From JAFGXT01 sp963677165 (GTDB taxonomy: Bacteria; Verrucomicrobiota; Lentisphaeria; Victivallales; SZUA-371): a stretch of DNA of 64,000 nucleotides. Below the pieces are notes generated by a model. That model ran no database searches and was not told the origin of the DNA. It saw only the letters and a list, made by a program, of their open reading frames with translations. Position numbers and translations under genes: made by a program. Positions 15,670 through 24,972 of the stretch are shown piece by piece (within the stretch, counting starts at the first letter, position 1; each line of letters begins with the position of its first letter). The stretch is from contig CAXXSX010000002.1 in NCBI GenBank assembly GCA_963677165.2, positions 3,720,001 to 3,784,000 of the forward strand. The letters run 5' to 3'.

Positions 15670-17229
15670 ATGTATAAATGGTTAAAAGCGAATATTGACT
15701 ATTTGGGGGCCGGCATCGCCGGACTGTTGTATTTTTTTTGCGTTTTTGGCTGGAAGATGTTGAACCCATTCGATTCTGACTGGATCCTGGCCTACGGACA
15801 GGATTGCGGGAGGCACGTAATCAACTGGTTCTTTTATATGAATTCTGATTTTTCCTGGCCTCTGACCATGTTTAATGGTGCAAGTTATCCATATATGCAG
15901 TCGGCTACATATGGTGCCATTATGCCGTTTTATGCGGTGCCGTTTAAATGTTTGTGGTGGATTCTCCCACAGGGATTTCACTATTTTGGTATTGTTATCC
16001 TGCTTAACCTGGTATTACAGGGGATTTGTGCCGTGTACTTGCTGCGACAGCTCAAGTGCCGTGGAATTATAAAATTCGCCGGAGTTCTGGTTATTTTATT
16101 CAGTCCGGTGTTGCTTTTCAGGATTCCCAATCACATTTCTTTGTCGGGACACTGGCCGATTCTGCTGGCGCTGGCTTTCTGGATAAGAGAAAAGCCCGTG
16201 AGGCTAGTGTGGTATCAGGCGTTACTGTTGGCCGCGTTGTTTATTCATCCATATATATGGATTATGGTGGGGATTTTATTCTGTTCCGATTTCTTGAAAA
16301 GACTGGTCAGGAACCCCGGTGATTCTCCGGATGAAAAAAAGAAACAGCAGCTGGAATATGTAAAAAAGATGTTGATTTCAGGAGCGGTATGCCTTGTTGG
16401 TTTATATTTATCCGGTTACTTTTCCGCAGACTATATTAATACCACGCGTCAGCATGAAAGTTATTCTTTAAATCTGAATTCTCTGGTTAATCCGTGTTTT
16501 TCATATGTCAGCGGACTGATCAAGCCAATGCCTATGGCCAGTTCTTATGAAAGCTTTAATTATCTCGGCGCAGGAGTATTGCTGGCAATCGTTATGCTTT
16601 TCCCGTTTATTATTTCTCGTATTACCCGTGAAGCCTGGTGGATACGACACTGCGAAATTATTCTTACTTGTACCGTTTTCATTGTCATTGCGATTAATTT
16701 TAACGTTTTTCTTGGTAGTATAAAGCTGATTCAGCTAACACTTCCTGAGACTGTCACCAACTTATTGTCGGTGATCCGCGCCAGCGGACGGTTTTGCTGG
16801 CCGGTGTGGTATTTGATCATTGCCGGCATTTTGGTGCTGGCGAGTAAACTGAAACAGCGGCATTATGCATGTGTGGTTATGATTCTGATGGTTGCGCTGC
16901 AGATGTATGATCTGGGGTGCGGGTTGGTTCGTTCCAAGTATGTTGAAGCCCAATATATAACTTCTCGTAGGCTGGAACCGGTAAGTGGTGAGTTTATTCA
17001 GGACGTTCAGCAAGGCGGAAAACATATTTTCTACGGATTTGTCTTGTCTGGAAAATATGTTGGCAACGGATCGTATTTTCGCTATCTCGCGTTGAATGGC
17101 TACACGATAAATAATTATTATTTTGCGCGGGACAACCGTGAATGTCTTGAGTTCTTCCGAAAGTATCTGCCCGAGTTTGAAGCCGGAAAATATCCGGAGG
17201 GCTGGAACTATATAAAATTCAGACACTGA
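15670..17229 (+). CDS. DUF6311-type polytopic membrane protein (GT-C-like)
   Basis: 519 residues with about ten hydrophobic segments. The N-terminal pattern YGQDCGRHVINWFFYMNSDFSWPL and a long LFSPVLLFRIPNHISLSGHWPILLAL region resemble the DUF6311 family, membrane proteins that look like GT-C glycosyltransferases using lipid-linked sugar donors. A soluble ~100-residue C-terminal part follows the last membrane segment. It diverges from alsS across 173 bp and stands alone on this strand, so its acceptor and sugar cannot be inferred. Confidence 0.68.
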   Translation: MYKWLKANIDYLGAGIAGLLYFFCVFGWKMLNPFDSDWILAYGQDCGRHVINWFFYMNSDFSWPLTMFNGASYPYMQSATYGAIMPFYAVPFKCLWWILPQGFHYFGIVILLNLVLQGICAVYLLRQLKCRGIIKFAGVLVILFSPVLLFRIPNHISLSGHWPILLALAFWIREKPVRLVWYQALLLAALFIHPYIWIMVGILFCSDFLKRLVRNPGDSPDEKKKQQLEYVKKMLISGAVCLVGLYLSGYFSADYINTTRQHESYSLNLNSLVNPCFSYVSGLIKPMPMASSYESFNYLGAGVLLAIVMLFPFIISRITREAWWIRHCEIILTCTVFIVIAINFNVFLGSIKLIQLTLPETVTNLLSVIRASGRFCWPVWYLIIAGILVLASKLKQRHYACVVMILMVALQMYDLGCGLVRSKYVEAQYITSRRLEPVSGEFIQDVQQGGKHIFYGFVLSGKYVGNGSYFRYLALNGYTINNYYFARDNRECLEFFRKYLPEFEAGKYPEGWNYIKFRH

Positions 17230-17235
17230 CGTAGG

Positions 17236-17276
17236 AAAAAGGCAAGATGTTTTTGACATAACAAAAACATCTTGCC
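17236..17276 (-). terminator. Rho-independent terminator of the anti-sigma gene
   Basis: A perfect 15-bp stem, GGCAAGATGTTTTTG at 17241-17255 with 17262-17276 and a 6-base loop. On the minus strand it is followed by TTTTTCC. It lies 20 bases past the anti-sigma stop; the stem may also serve the convergent DUF6311 gene. Confidence 0.85.
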
Positions 17277-17295
17277 GGGGAGAAAGTATAATGAA

Positions 17296-18177
17296 TTACT
17301 GGTCCTTTACAAATTCTGCGTAATAGATAACCGGGCTTTCTTTTTTGCCTAGGAACACTTTCTTTTCAGGTTGTGGTTCTGCCGGCGAAATTAGTTCATA
17401 TCCCATGCTGTTGCAGATTTTGACCAAGGTTACAAGCTGGAGTTTTGACAAATTAGCGATAAGTCTGATTGAGTTTCCATTGCCTTCCAGCTTGACTTTG
17501 TTAGGGGAAACATTTATTCCGGTTAAAAGTTCAGAAAGATCCTTTTGAGTTTTACTTAAATTTTTAACTGTCCAGACCTGATGAACTTGAGAATTTATCT
17601 TTGCCGGTTTTTCTTTGTTAATGACTTTGTCGACATTGGTGAATACTGGTCTTGAACTGTTACCGTAACTGGCACCAGTCAGATTGTTTAGCGATATCCC
17701 ATTGCCCGGAGAATAAGAGGAACTGCTGTAATAGGGATATTTGTATGAACTGGGGGCCGGAGAAGTCTGGTCCTGTACTGTAGTCACTGGTGTTTCCGGA
17801 GACGCCGAAGTTTCCGTAGTGAAATTTTCCTGTGTAACAATATAAGTAATGCCGCTGCATACAACCACTGCGGCGGCGACTTTCATAAACATTTTGTATG
17901 GAAACGCAATGGTTTTGCGTTTCGGTTTAATTTCATATTCAAGTGTCGAAAGTTTTGCTTTGATGCGATCAGACAACCCGTCCGGAATTTCACAAGCGGT
18001 ATCTTTCTGAATTTTCTCATCCAGTTTTTTCAGGGAATCAAGTACTTCCCGGCATGCCGGACATTCCACGATGTGTTTTGCTATCGGGGAGTCTTTGGCA
18101 AGTTCGCCGTCATAAAATGCACTGATGTCCTCAAAAACGGGACAATTCATAGATTTATGGTCATCCGGCGTATTCAT
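17296..18177 (-). CDS. Zinc-finger anti-sigma factor (ZAS type)
   Basis: 293 residues. The zinc-binding motif is His35-x3-Cys39-x2-Cys42 (HIVECPAC), typical of anti-sigma factors that clamp an ECF sigma factor. A single membrane span lies at ~94-112 (MFMKVAAAVVVCSGITYIV). The periplasmic part begins with a Ser/Pro/Tyr-rich linker and ends in a folded ~100-residue domain (KTQKDLSELLTGINVSPNKVKLEGN) of unknown type, presumably the signal sensor. It lies 28 bp downstream of its partner sigma gene. Confidence 0.87.
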   Translation of the reverse strand: MNTPDDHKSMNCPVFEDISAFYDGELAKDSPIAKHIVECPACREVLDSLKKLDEKIQKDTACEIPDGLSDRIKAKLSTLEYEIKPKRKTIAFPYKMFMKVAAAVVVCSGITYIVTQENFTTETSASPETPVTTVQDQTSPAPSSYKYPYYSSSSYSPGNGISLNNLTGASYGNSSRPVFTNVDKVINKEKPAKINSQVHQVWTVKNLSKTQKDLSELLTGINVSPNKVKLEGNGNSIRLIANLSKLQLVTLVKICNSMGYELISPAEPQPEKKVFLGKKESPVIYYAEFVKDQ

Positions 18178-18205
18178 CTTTCTCTCTGCTCCAGATAATT
18201 AATAT

Positions 18206-18823
18206 TTAACCCAGTAAAATTTTTCTGAGTATTTCTCTTCCTCGGGCAATCCGTGATTTAACGGTTCCGATTTTACATTCTAAAACTTCCGCGATCTCTT
18301 CATAAGGCAGTTCATTAACGTGCCGGAGAATCATCGTTTCCTTCAATGTGTCCGGAAGTTTGTCAAAACTCTTTATTATTTCATTTTCAAATTCGGCCTT
18401 CTCAAGCATATTGTCAGGGCCATATGACTCATCCGGTATATGCATGTCTTCCGGCGTCCGTTCATCATCCAGTTTCGACGCCTGGTCAGACATGCTCACG
18501 TTTACTTGAGCGCCTCGTCTGCGGTTCCAGTGATACTTGTTGCGTGCCAGATTTATTACAATCCGGTGCAGCCAGGTATCCAGACTCGAATCTCCGCGAA
18601 AACTGTCGATTGCCTTAAAAGCCCTTATGAATGCATCCTGTACAACCTCTTCAGCATCCTGAGGATTTGACAGTAATCCATAGGCAGCTTGATAAAGCTT
18701 GCCCGAATAATGTTCCACAATAGTATCAAATGCGGATCGATTACCCGATTTAAACTCCTTTAAGAGTTGTTTTTCATCAAAGCTTTCCGGCTTCATATGA
18801 CCTTTCGTTATTCTTTTAGACAC
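18206..18823 (-). CDS. ECF sigma factor (RpoE-like)
   Basis: 205 residues (or 196 from the internal ATG at 18796). Region 2 is clear: LYQAAYGLLSNPQDAEEVVQDAFIRAFKAIDSF...LDTWLHRIVINLARNK. Region 4 is LPYEEIAEVLECKIGTVKSRIARGREIL. A ~40-residue acidic linker joins them. It directs RNA polymerase to stress or envelope promoters, and pairs with the ZAS anti-sigma gene just downstream. The divergent neighbour across 150 bp is the D-aminoacylase gene. Confidence 0.93.
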   Translation of the reverse strand: MSKRITKGHMKPESFDEKQLLKEFKSGNRSAFDTIVEHYSGKLYQAAYGLLSNPQDAEEVVQDAFIRAFKAIDSFRGDSSLDTWLHRIVINLARNKYHWNRRRGAQVNVSMSDQASKLDDERTPEDMHIPDESYGPDNMLEKAEFENEIIKSFDKLPDTLKETMILRHVNELPYEEIAEVLECKIGTVKSRIARGREILRKILLG

Positions 18824-18973
18824 CGGTTAATACCGGATGTTTCATTATCTGCGATTTTTTTTCGCTTTTTTTTGAAAACCTGGTTCCTCGCGGCTATCTT
18901 CATTTTTAATGAAAGATAGATTTAATAAAATATAATCCCTTACGGTTTTATCAAGCTTAATAAGGTTAACTTT

Positions 18974-20536
18974 TTGCAAGACTATACGCTATATATTGAA
19001 AATGCGAGAATTATTGATGGTTCAGGGGCTCCTGAATTCAATGGATGGGTATATCTCGAAGATGGTTTAATCAAGGCTGTCGGGCGTGATGGTAATGATG
19101 ATTCAAAATCGTATAAGTCTATAGCTGAAAAAATAATTGATGCCGAAGGAGCGGTTTTGGCTCCGGGATTTATAGATGTTCACAGTCATTCTGATGTCTC
19201 TTTACTTGCCGCTCCGGACAGCATTGGCAAAATATCCCAGGGGGTAACGACTGAGATTACCGGAAATTGCGGACTGTCGGTTTTTCCGGTTACTGACCTT
19301 AACCGTGATCATTTGAATGAACTTTATGCTTCTTATGGTGTATCGCTGGATTGGAACACATACGCAGAATATAAGGAGATTGTTTCTCAACTGAACCCGG
19401 TTTGTAATATTGTGTCTCTGTGCGGCTACAATACACTGCGTGCGGCTGTTGGCGGTTATGAAAAACAGGATATCGGTACCAATGGTATCAATCAAATGAA
19501 AGATATTTTGTATGAATCGCTTAGATGTGGAGTGGCTGGAGTTTCAACTGGCTTGCTCTATGTGCCGGGAAAGTTTGCTTCAACCGAAGAAATCGCTTCT
19601 GTATTGAGTATTGCTGGAGAATTTGATGGAATTTATACCACTCACCTGAGAAGTGAGGGAGAGCGGTTGGTTGAGTCTGTTAATGAAGCTGTTGATATTG
19701 CCCGTAAGGCTGGAATTCGGCGTTTGCATATCAGCCACTTGAAGACTGCCGGTGCAGCGAACTGGCATAAAATTGACGAAGTAATGAAGATGATTTCTCA
19801 AGCTCGTGCATCCGGATTACAGGTAACGGCTGACCGTTATCCTTATATTGAGTCAATGACTTCTCTTAGTGTGATACTGCCTGCTCCCTATGACGATATG
19901 GACGACGTGACGATTATGAGTCGTCTGGCATCACGTGAAGAACGTGAGGTTTTGCGTGAACTTCTTAAATCAACATATCAGGTGGAGCGTTGGCGGACAA
20001 TCCGTCTCGTTGCGACGAGGTTGCCGGACTATTCAGATAAATTAGGTTGTATTATTGAAGATATTGCAAAGGACAAAAATTGTAATCCGGTAGATGTTGT
20101 ATGTGATTTGATAACCCGTGATTCTGTTAATGTCATGGCGGCATTTGCCGGGATGAACGCAGAAAATCTTTCAACGATTATCGGAAATGATTATACGGCA
20201 TGCGGAACCGATGAAAGTTCGCGTCCTGCCAATTATTCAATCGGCCGCAGCCATCCGCGCGGTTTTGGTTCCTTCCCTGAATTTTTTAAGTTGCTAAAGA
20301 ATCATATGCCGCTGGAACAAATTATTCAGAGGGTTACATCATTTTCAGCCGCGGTCTTCAATCTTCAAGGCAGGGGAATGATTGCTCCCGGATATGCTGC
20401 TGATCTGGTGATTTTTGAGCCGGAGAACTTTAAAGCAAACGCTACTTTTGCTGAACCGCATCGTATTGCTTCTGGGGTACATAAAGTATTTGTAAACGGA
20501 CAGCTTCGCTATAATTTCGGGAGGGTGATTCGATGA
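18974..20536 (+). CDS. N-acyl-D-amino-acid deacylase (amidohydrolase)
   Basis: 520 residues starting at a TTG with AAGG about 8 bases upstream; no ATG fits the conserved N-terminus DYTLYIENARIIDGSG. Metal-dependent amidohydrolase features: APGFIDVHSHSD (HxH), GVAGVSTGLLYVPG, THLRSEG, RLHISHLKTAG, a TDESSRP segment, and the C-terminal RGMIAPGYAADLVIFEP. The family removes N-acyl groups from D-amino acids, so a role in recycling cell-wall or exogenous D-amino acids is plausible. It overlaps recX by 4 bases (ATGA), which indicates co-translation. Confidence 0.85.
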   Translation: MQDYTLYIENARIIDGSGAPEFNGWVYLEDGLIKAVGRDGNDDSKSYKSIAEKIIDAEGAVLAPGFIDVHSHSDVSLLAAPDSIGKISQGVTTEITGNCGLSVFPVTDLNRDHLNELYASYGVSLDWNTYAEYKEIVSQLNPVCNIVSLCGYNTLRAAVGGYEKQDIGTNGINQMKDILYESLRCGVAGVSTGLLYVPGKFASTEEIASVLSIAGEFDGIYTTHLRSEGERLVESVNEAVDIARKAGIRRLHISHLKTAGAANWHKIDEVMKMISQARASGLQVTADRYPYIESMTSLSVILPAPYDDMDDVTIMSRLASREEREVLRELLKSTYQVERWRTIRLVATRLPDYSDKLGCIIEDIAKDKNCNPVDVVCDLITRDSVNVMAAFAGMNAENLSTIIGNDYTACGTDESSRPANYSIGRSHPRGFGSFPEFFKLLKNHMPLEQIIQRVTSFSAAVFNLQGRGMIAPGYAADLVIFEPENFKANATFAEPHRIASGVHKVFVNGQLRYNFGRVIR

Positions 20537-21012
20537 GTGAAGAACGGATTGAAGCAATGGGAAAGGCGGTGAAATTTTTAGCAGCCCGTGCTCATTCTAC
20601 AGCGGAATTAAGGAGAAAGTTGGCGATTCGCGATTTCAGCCCGTCTATCATTGAGTCTGTTATTGAGGAATGTGTGCGGAAAAAATACCTTGATGACCGC
20701 ATGTTTACCGAATATTGCCTGGATGAGCTCAAAAACTGTCGCGGGTATGGTCCGCGTAAATGTCGGGCCTATCTTATTAAAAAGGGAATCGCTCCGGAAA
20801 TGATAGATGAAGTTATGACCGATAAACAGGATTCCGCTGAGGTTGAACTTGAACAGGCGATGGAGGTATTAAAGCGCAGAATGCCGTCGCTTGAACGTGA
20901 ATCCGATCTCCTTAAACGAAAGGAAAAGGCAATTCGCTTTATGGCGGGACGCGGCTTTTCTTTTGATATTTCCAATCGCGCTTACGAGCAGCTCTCCCGT
21001 CTTGACGACTAA
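20533..21012 (+). CDS. recX: Regulatory protein RecX
   Basis: 159 residues. Three-helix repeats typical of RecX: KFLAARAHSTAELRRKLAIRDF, IIESVIEECVRKKYLDDRMFTEYCLDELKNCRGYGPRKCRAYLIKKGI. RecX binds RecA filaments and limits strand exchange. Usually it sits near recA; here it is coupled to an amidohydrolase by an ATGA overlap, and no recA is in the window. Confidence 0.88.
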   Translation: MSEERIEAMGKAVKFLAARAHSTAELRRKLAIRDFSPSIIESVIEECVRKKYLDDRMFTEYCLDELKNCRGYGPRKCRAYLIKKGIAPEMIDEVMTDKQDSAEVELEQAMEVLKRRMPSLERESDLLKRKEKAIRFMAGRGFSFDISNRAYEQLSRLDD

Positions 21013-21040
21013 TATTTTCTTATATTCTTAATATTCTTTC

Positions 21041-21128
21041 CCGCTTACGAAAAGGAGCCTTGGCGACTGAAGTTTGAAGTGCTATGGAAGATGCTAATGT
21101 ATCTTCTCAACACCATCTGTCGTACGGA
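21041..21128 (+). repeat. Dispersed repeat family, copy B
   Basis: Shares CCGCTTACG, AAGGAGC, GCGACTG and TCTGTCGTACGG with copy A (2435-2500), and the last block, inverted, with copy C (63650-63680). It is longer than A by an internal ~22 bases. It sits directly after recX and before a terminator. Confidence 0.5.
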
Positions 21129-21129
21129 C

Positions 21130-21174
21130 AAAAAAAGAGGCTGTACCGGAGGGGAGAGACGTATCGGTACAGCC
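21130..21174 (-). terminator. Rho-independent terminator of the 21258 gene
   Basis: GGCTGTACCG (21139-21148) pairs perfectly with CGGTACAGCC (21165-21174). On the minus strand the stem is followed by TCTTTTTTTG. It lies 83 bases past the stop of the minus-strand gene. Confidence 0.75.
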
Positions 21175-21257
21175 CTGGTCGGGAAAATTTGCAGACAGCA
21201 AAATATATAAAAACGTCATCTACGGCATTGCCGTGAGACAAGCGTTGTTACTGTTAA

Positions 21258-21680
21258 TCAGCAGGGAAGCGGGGCTTGCACAAATGGCGCATCGCCTATT
21301 GTGCCTTTCGCCCATTCCTCTACATCTTCGGTGACTTTCACCATTTTTATGATTTGCTCACGCGGTATATCTTTCCGCATGTAGCCATCAAATGCCGGAC
21401 ATATATTCTGATATGATTCGGCTTCCTTCAACCTGGACTCGAGCCCTTTATCTACAGGTTTTATTCTGGCTGCAGAGTTGATCAGGTCTGTGAAGGTATG
21501 ATTATCGGCAAGATCGCCGTGATATATTAATGATGCCATGAAGAACTTCTCTATTGACAATGCCAGCAGGTTATAAAGAATATCCGTTGTAAAAATCTTA
21601 GGACGCTTCAGTCCTCCCTTTACTGTTTTCAGGTATTGACAACCTTCTTTCCAAAACTCTTCACTGTTTGCACTATACAT
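21258..21680 (-). CDS. Small helical protein, possibly HEPN-like
   Basis: 140 residues, soluble and mostly helical by composition. The stretch DILYNLLALSIEKFFMASL followed by YHGDLADNHTFTDLI recalls HEPN domains, where a helix carrying the nucleotide-binding face precedes a His-Asp turn. The diagnostic R-x4-6-H ribonuclease motif is not visible, so toxin function is not supported. It is an isolated gene with its own downstream terminator and an AT-rich 240-bp region upstream. The assignment is tentative. Confidence 0.4.
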   Translation of the reverse strand: MYSANSEEFWKEGCQYLKTVKGGLKRPKIFTTDILYNLLALSIEKFFMASLIYHGDLADNHTFTDLINSAARIKPVDKGLESRLKEAESYQNICPAFDGYMRKDIPREQIIKMVKVTEDVEEWAKGTIGDAPFVQAPLPC

Positions 21681-21922
21681 TTTAAGTTACTCCAATTTTT
21701 CAACTTGACTTTTAATACTGCATTTGCTGTGCCAAACTCTTTTTTAGGCGTGTTTCCAGCTCAAAGATAATATTTTGCTTATTAAAAGTTTGACAATTTT
21801 GTTAACTATTTACAAAAATTTCCCAAAATATTGATGATACTCTTCCTTCGTTTTTCATCAATGATATGGATTTTTGAATGGTATTAAAATGGCAGAAGTT
21901 GCAGAATATCTATGATTGTTTT

Positions 21923-23386
21923 TTAATATTCCGGCTGAAAAAAGATTTCATTGAGCATGCTTTCTGCTCCGATTTGGCGTATCAGGTGAATAAAACCATA
22001 GAATTCTCCAACCTCATACAGGTTGTGAGAGTCACTGCCGAAAACAATTTTTACATTCCGCTCCAGGCATAAACGGAAAAATTCAGGATCTGGATCATTG
22101 GTATGAAAATTAATTTCAACAGCCACATCATTGGCTTTTAGCAGATCAGCCAATGGTTCATAAAGTTTTTTTTGGGGTTTTAATCCACAGCGTCTGAATA
22201 CATGAAATGGGTGTGCCAGAAAATCAATCCCATACTCTATGATCTTGTGATTCATCCAGAGAAAATATTCATTGATTTCGGTAGGATTATTGCCCAGTGA
22301 AGTGCGATGTAATGCGCCGGAAATATAGTCCATATCCCCGATCAACGAATTTTGCGCGATGGGGGTTCCAAAATCATCGAAATCTACTTCGAGTCCCGTG
22401 AATATTTTAGAGGAATGAATCCAGGACATCGTTTTCATATATTCTTTAACCCGGAAGTATTTTGACTGTGCAACTTTTATTCCTTTTGCAAAAGGAATTT
22501 TATTGCCATAATCTTTTTGTGAAAAATATAAATGAGAGGAGTGTTCATTAAAACCGATTCCGCTAAGATTTAGCATGTCTGCAAGTTCGATAGCTTTTCC
22601 GGAGTTCATGTTTTCATTGCAATATGCTAGCGGAGTGTGAATATGTAAGTCTCTTAGAGGAGTGTCATTGGTCCATGCCATGTGTTCGGGATTGGTTGAT
22701 ATATTTCCAGAGTTGTCAAGTTCAATGACATAATAGGAAAACGGATACTCGCACAAAGCAGGTCCGGTTACCAGTCTGCCGTATTTGTCCGTATCAAGAG
22801 TGAATCCTTCGTGGAAATGTCCGGCGAGAGAAAGAGCGACTCCTGCATATTTCATTGATGACAGGACTTCTGGTGCGTTATCAAAATTATAGGGACAGGC
22901 AGTGGTGTCTGGCGGAAAAACCGGCACATGCTGCAACGTAATCAATGGACCGGAAAAGTCCTGTCGCATTGCGGATAATCTTTCCAGATCGGTCTTACTT
23001 CTGACCGCATTATATCCGGGAGTTTCACGATCCCAAAAGATTACGACACGACAACCGTTGACATCTACATAATCCCCCGGATCATCAAATGTCTGATAAA
23101 ATATTTCAGGTGACGGATCATGATTCCCCGGTATAACTATGGAAGGAGGCTCCAGTAGATCGGTAATTTCCCTGAGTTCTTCAAGGAGTTTAAAGGCATC
23201 CGGATCATTCGGTCGATTAATTAAGTCTCCTGCAATAATCACCGCATCCGGCTTGATGTAGCGATTTATTCGATGTATTGCCCGTAGTAGTAGGACATCC
23301 GCATATTGTCCTTTACGGTTCGGGCATGTCAGGTTGACTTGTTTGTCAAAGTGTATATCAGAGATGAGAACAAACTTTGTCGTCAT
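21923..23386 (-). CDS. Calcineurin-type phosphoesterase fused to a PHP domain
   Basis: 487 residues with two complete enzyme domains. Residues 1-~235 hold the five calcineurin-like metallophosphoesterase motifs: SDIHFD, AGDLINR, PGNHDPS, LQHVPV and AGHFHEG. Residues ~245-487 hold a PHP domain: LHIHTPLAY, EHSSH, TGLEVDFDD, LAHPFHVFRR and VFGSDSHNL, all the metal ligands expected. Calcineurin-type enzymes cut phosphomono- or diesters; PHP enzymes remove phosphate from small molecules or cut cyclic phosphodiesters. The fusion suggests two consecutive steps on one substrate. Last gene of a five-gene minus-strand run, 46 bp after the stand-alone phosphoesterase. Confidence 0.82.
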   Translation of the reverse strand: MTTKFVLISDIHFDKQVNLTCPNRKGQYADVLLLRAIHRINRYIKPDAVIIAGDLINRPNDPDAFKLLEELREITDLLEPPSIVIPGNHDPSPEIFYQTFDDPGDYVDVNGCRVVIFWDRETPGYNAVRSKTDLERLSAMRQDFSGPLITLQHVPVFPPDTTACPYNFDNAPEVLSSMKYAGVALSLAGHFHEGFTLDTDKYGRLVTGPALCEYPFSYYVIELDNSGNISTNPEHMAWTNDTPLRDLHIHTPLAYCNENMNSGKAIELADMLNLSGIGFNEHSSHLYFSQKDYGNKIPFAKGIKVAQSKYFRVKEYMKTMSWIHSSKIFTGLEVDFDDFGTPIAQNSLIGDMDYISGALHRTSLGNNPTEINEYFLWMNHKIIEYGIDFLAHPFHVFRRCGLKPQKKLYEPLADLLKANDVAVEINFHTNDPDPEFFRLCLERNVKIVFGSDSHNLYEVGEFYGFIHLIRQIGAESMLNEIFFQPEY

Positions 23387-23432
23387 GATTAATAATACCT
23401 GTAGTTTAATCTGTACGATGAGTGATGTTATG

Positions 23433-24191
23433 CTATAAAATTGAATTGGTTGTCGATATGGAATTAGAGGAAATCATGTCAATACATGTAGTTATCAGGG
23501 TAACAGATTGTCCATTTATGTCCAGGTATCTGACGTTCAGTTCATTTTGGCCGGGACTTAAGCAATCAACCATTCCTGCCATTATCATGGTCAGTCCAGA
23601 TTCTGTTTTCGGTGGAGGCATTTTATGAAAATGACCTCCAATAAAGAAAGTATATTTGCCATGTTTTTGTACCGTGTCTTTTAAAATCTGACTTTCGGTA
23701 AGGTATATTTCTTTTCCTGGTGGCCTTTCTGTTGCCTGTTCGACCGGAACATGAGCTAAAACAAACTGCCAGTCGGTATTAACTTTTTTTAATTCTTCAG
23801 TTAACCAGTTAAGCTGTTTAGTAGATAGAGTATGATCATGATTGAATTCCGGTGAAATGCAAAAAAAAGTACAGTTATCGAAATCAGTCCGATAATAATT
23901 TTGCGGGAGATCGAATGTTTCCGCGAAAAAGGCTTTTTCCCGTTCAATACATACCTCAATCACCGGACAACTCAAAGACGATTTGAATTCCAGATACTGT
24001 TCCCAGTATGCTTCTCTGGGGGCATCTTGTCGAAGGTATTTATCACGACTTACAGTATCCGCCGTATTCAAAATTATATCAGGGCGGGAAGAGTCAAATT
24101 CTTGTTTTAGCAGTTTTAGTTTGCGTTCATCAAATTCTTTATTGCGTCGGTAATCGCCCAAATGAATATCTGTGATCATTCCTATCTTCAT
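23433..24191 (-). CDS. Calcineurin-type metallophosphoesterase with changed metal motifs
   Basis: 252 residues. The first and last motifs are intact (TDIHLGD; AHVPVE; GGHFHKMP), but the second reads NTADTVS instead of GD, and the third, normally GNH[DE], is replaced by a segment reading PVIEVCIEREK. The loss of the usual Asn-His pair predicts altered metal binding or reduced activity. It starts one base after the stop of the PHP gene upstream (TAG-A-ATG) and is therefore translationally coupled. It could be a regulatory or structural partner of the bifunctional enzyme encoded next. Confidence 0.72.
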   Translation of the reverse strand: MKIGMITDIHLGDYRRNKEFDERKLKLLKQEFDSSRPDIILNTADTVSRDKYLRQDAPREAYWEQYLEFKSSLSCPVIEVCIEREKAFFAETFDLPQNYYRTDFDNCTFFCISPEFNHDHTLSTKQLNWLTEELKKVNTDWQFVLAHVPVEQATERPPGKEIYLTESQILKDTVQKHGKYTFFIGGHFHKMPPPKTESGLTMIMAGMVDCLSPGQNELNVRYLDINGQSVTLITTCIDMISSNSISTTNSIL

Positions 24192-24192
24192 T

Positions 24193-24972
24193 CTACATTA
24201 CCTTAAGATTACCGGCGTTTATTCCGGCAGCTTCGAGTATTTGTATTTCTTCCCGTGAAATAAGATTAAAGCAATCCCACTGATGTGCGTCTGAACCGAT
24301 TGTGAAAACTGCGCCTGAGTGGGCCGCAATACACAGAAAACGAGGATAGCCGTCCATTTTTAAAGAAGGTCTTGAAATCTCTAAAGATACTCCTGCAGTC
24401 TTTGAGATGGCAGCCAATTCTGCAATATCGTTTTCCGGAATCAAATTGAAATTCCATGGCTCAATGATGCCGATATGTTGCAAAATTTTTGGAGTATCTC
24501 GCCATGGATGACCAATAACGTTTATATACGGATTATTTATTAACGCATTTTTCATCATTTCAATAACTATCAGATGGTATTCATCAATCGAATGCGGAGT
24601 TGACGGCAGAGAGTGAACCGAAGCAATGACATAATCAAAACCAGCAATTTTAAGTTCTTCATTTGAAGCGGAAACTCCGCCTTTAAAATCAGTGATACTG
24701 ACTTCACAACCTGAATACAACTTGAAACCAACTTGATTTTTTAGTTGATTGACAAGTTTCTTTACGTGTAGAGCTTCTTCCCACGGATGGCGACCGCTGA
24801 TTGCTTCAACATGTTCCATGATTCCAACAGTATGCAAGCCGATTTCCTGGGCTTTGTTTACAATATTCTCTACAGTCATAAAGGAATCTATTGTCATCTT
24901 TAGATTGGACTGTTTTCTACTTTGCGTCGCATGTATATGGGTATCGATAAAGTAAATAGAATCAGATGGCAT
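24193..24972 (-). CDS. PHP-domain phosphoesterase
   Basis: 260 residues from the ATG at 24972 (MPSDSIYFID), preceded by AAGGG; longer in-frame starts overlap the upstream gene entirely. PHP motifs: DTHIHATQ, MEHVE, SGCEVSI, IASVHSLPS, VIGHPWRD and IGSDAHQWD. It overlaps the upstream histidine-phosphatase gene by 11 bases. PHP enzymes include histidinol-phosphate phosphatase and cyclic phosphodiesterases. With no histidine genes nearby, a role in the local phosphoester pathway is more likely. Confidence 0.8.
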   Translation of the reverse strand: MPSDSIYFIDTHIHATQSRKQSNLKMTIDSFMTVENIVNKAQEIGLHTVGIMEHVEAISGRHPWEEALHVKKLVNQLKNQVGFKLYSGCEVSITDFKGGVSASNEELKIAGFDYVIASVHSLPSTPHSIDEYHLIVIEMMKNALINNPYINVIGHPWRDTPKILQHIGIIEPWNFNLIPENDIAELAAISKTAGVSLEISRPSLKMDGYPRFLCIAAHSGAVFTIGSDAHQWDCFNLISREEIQILEAAGINAGNLKVM

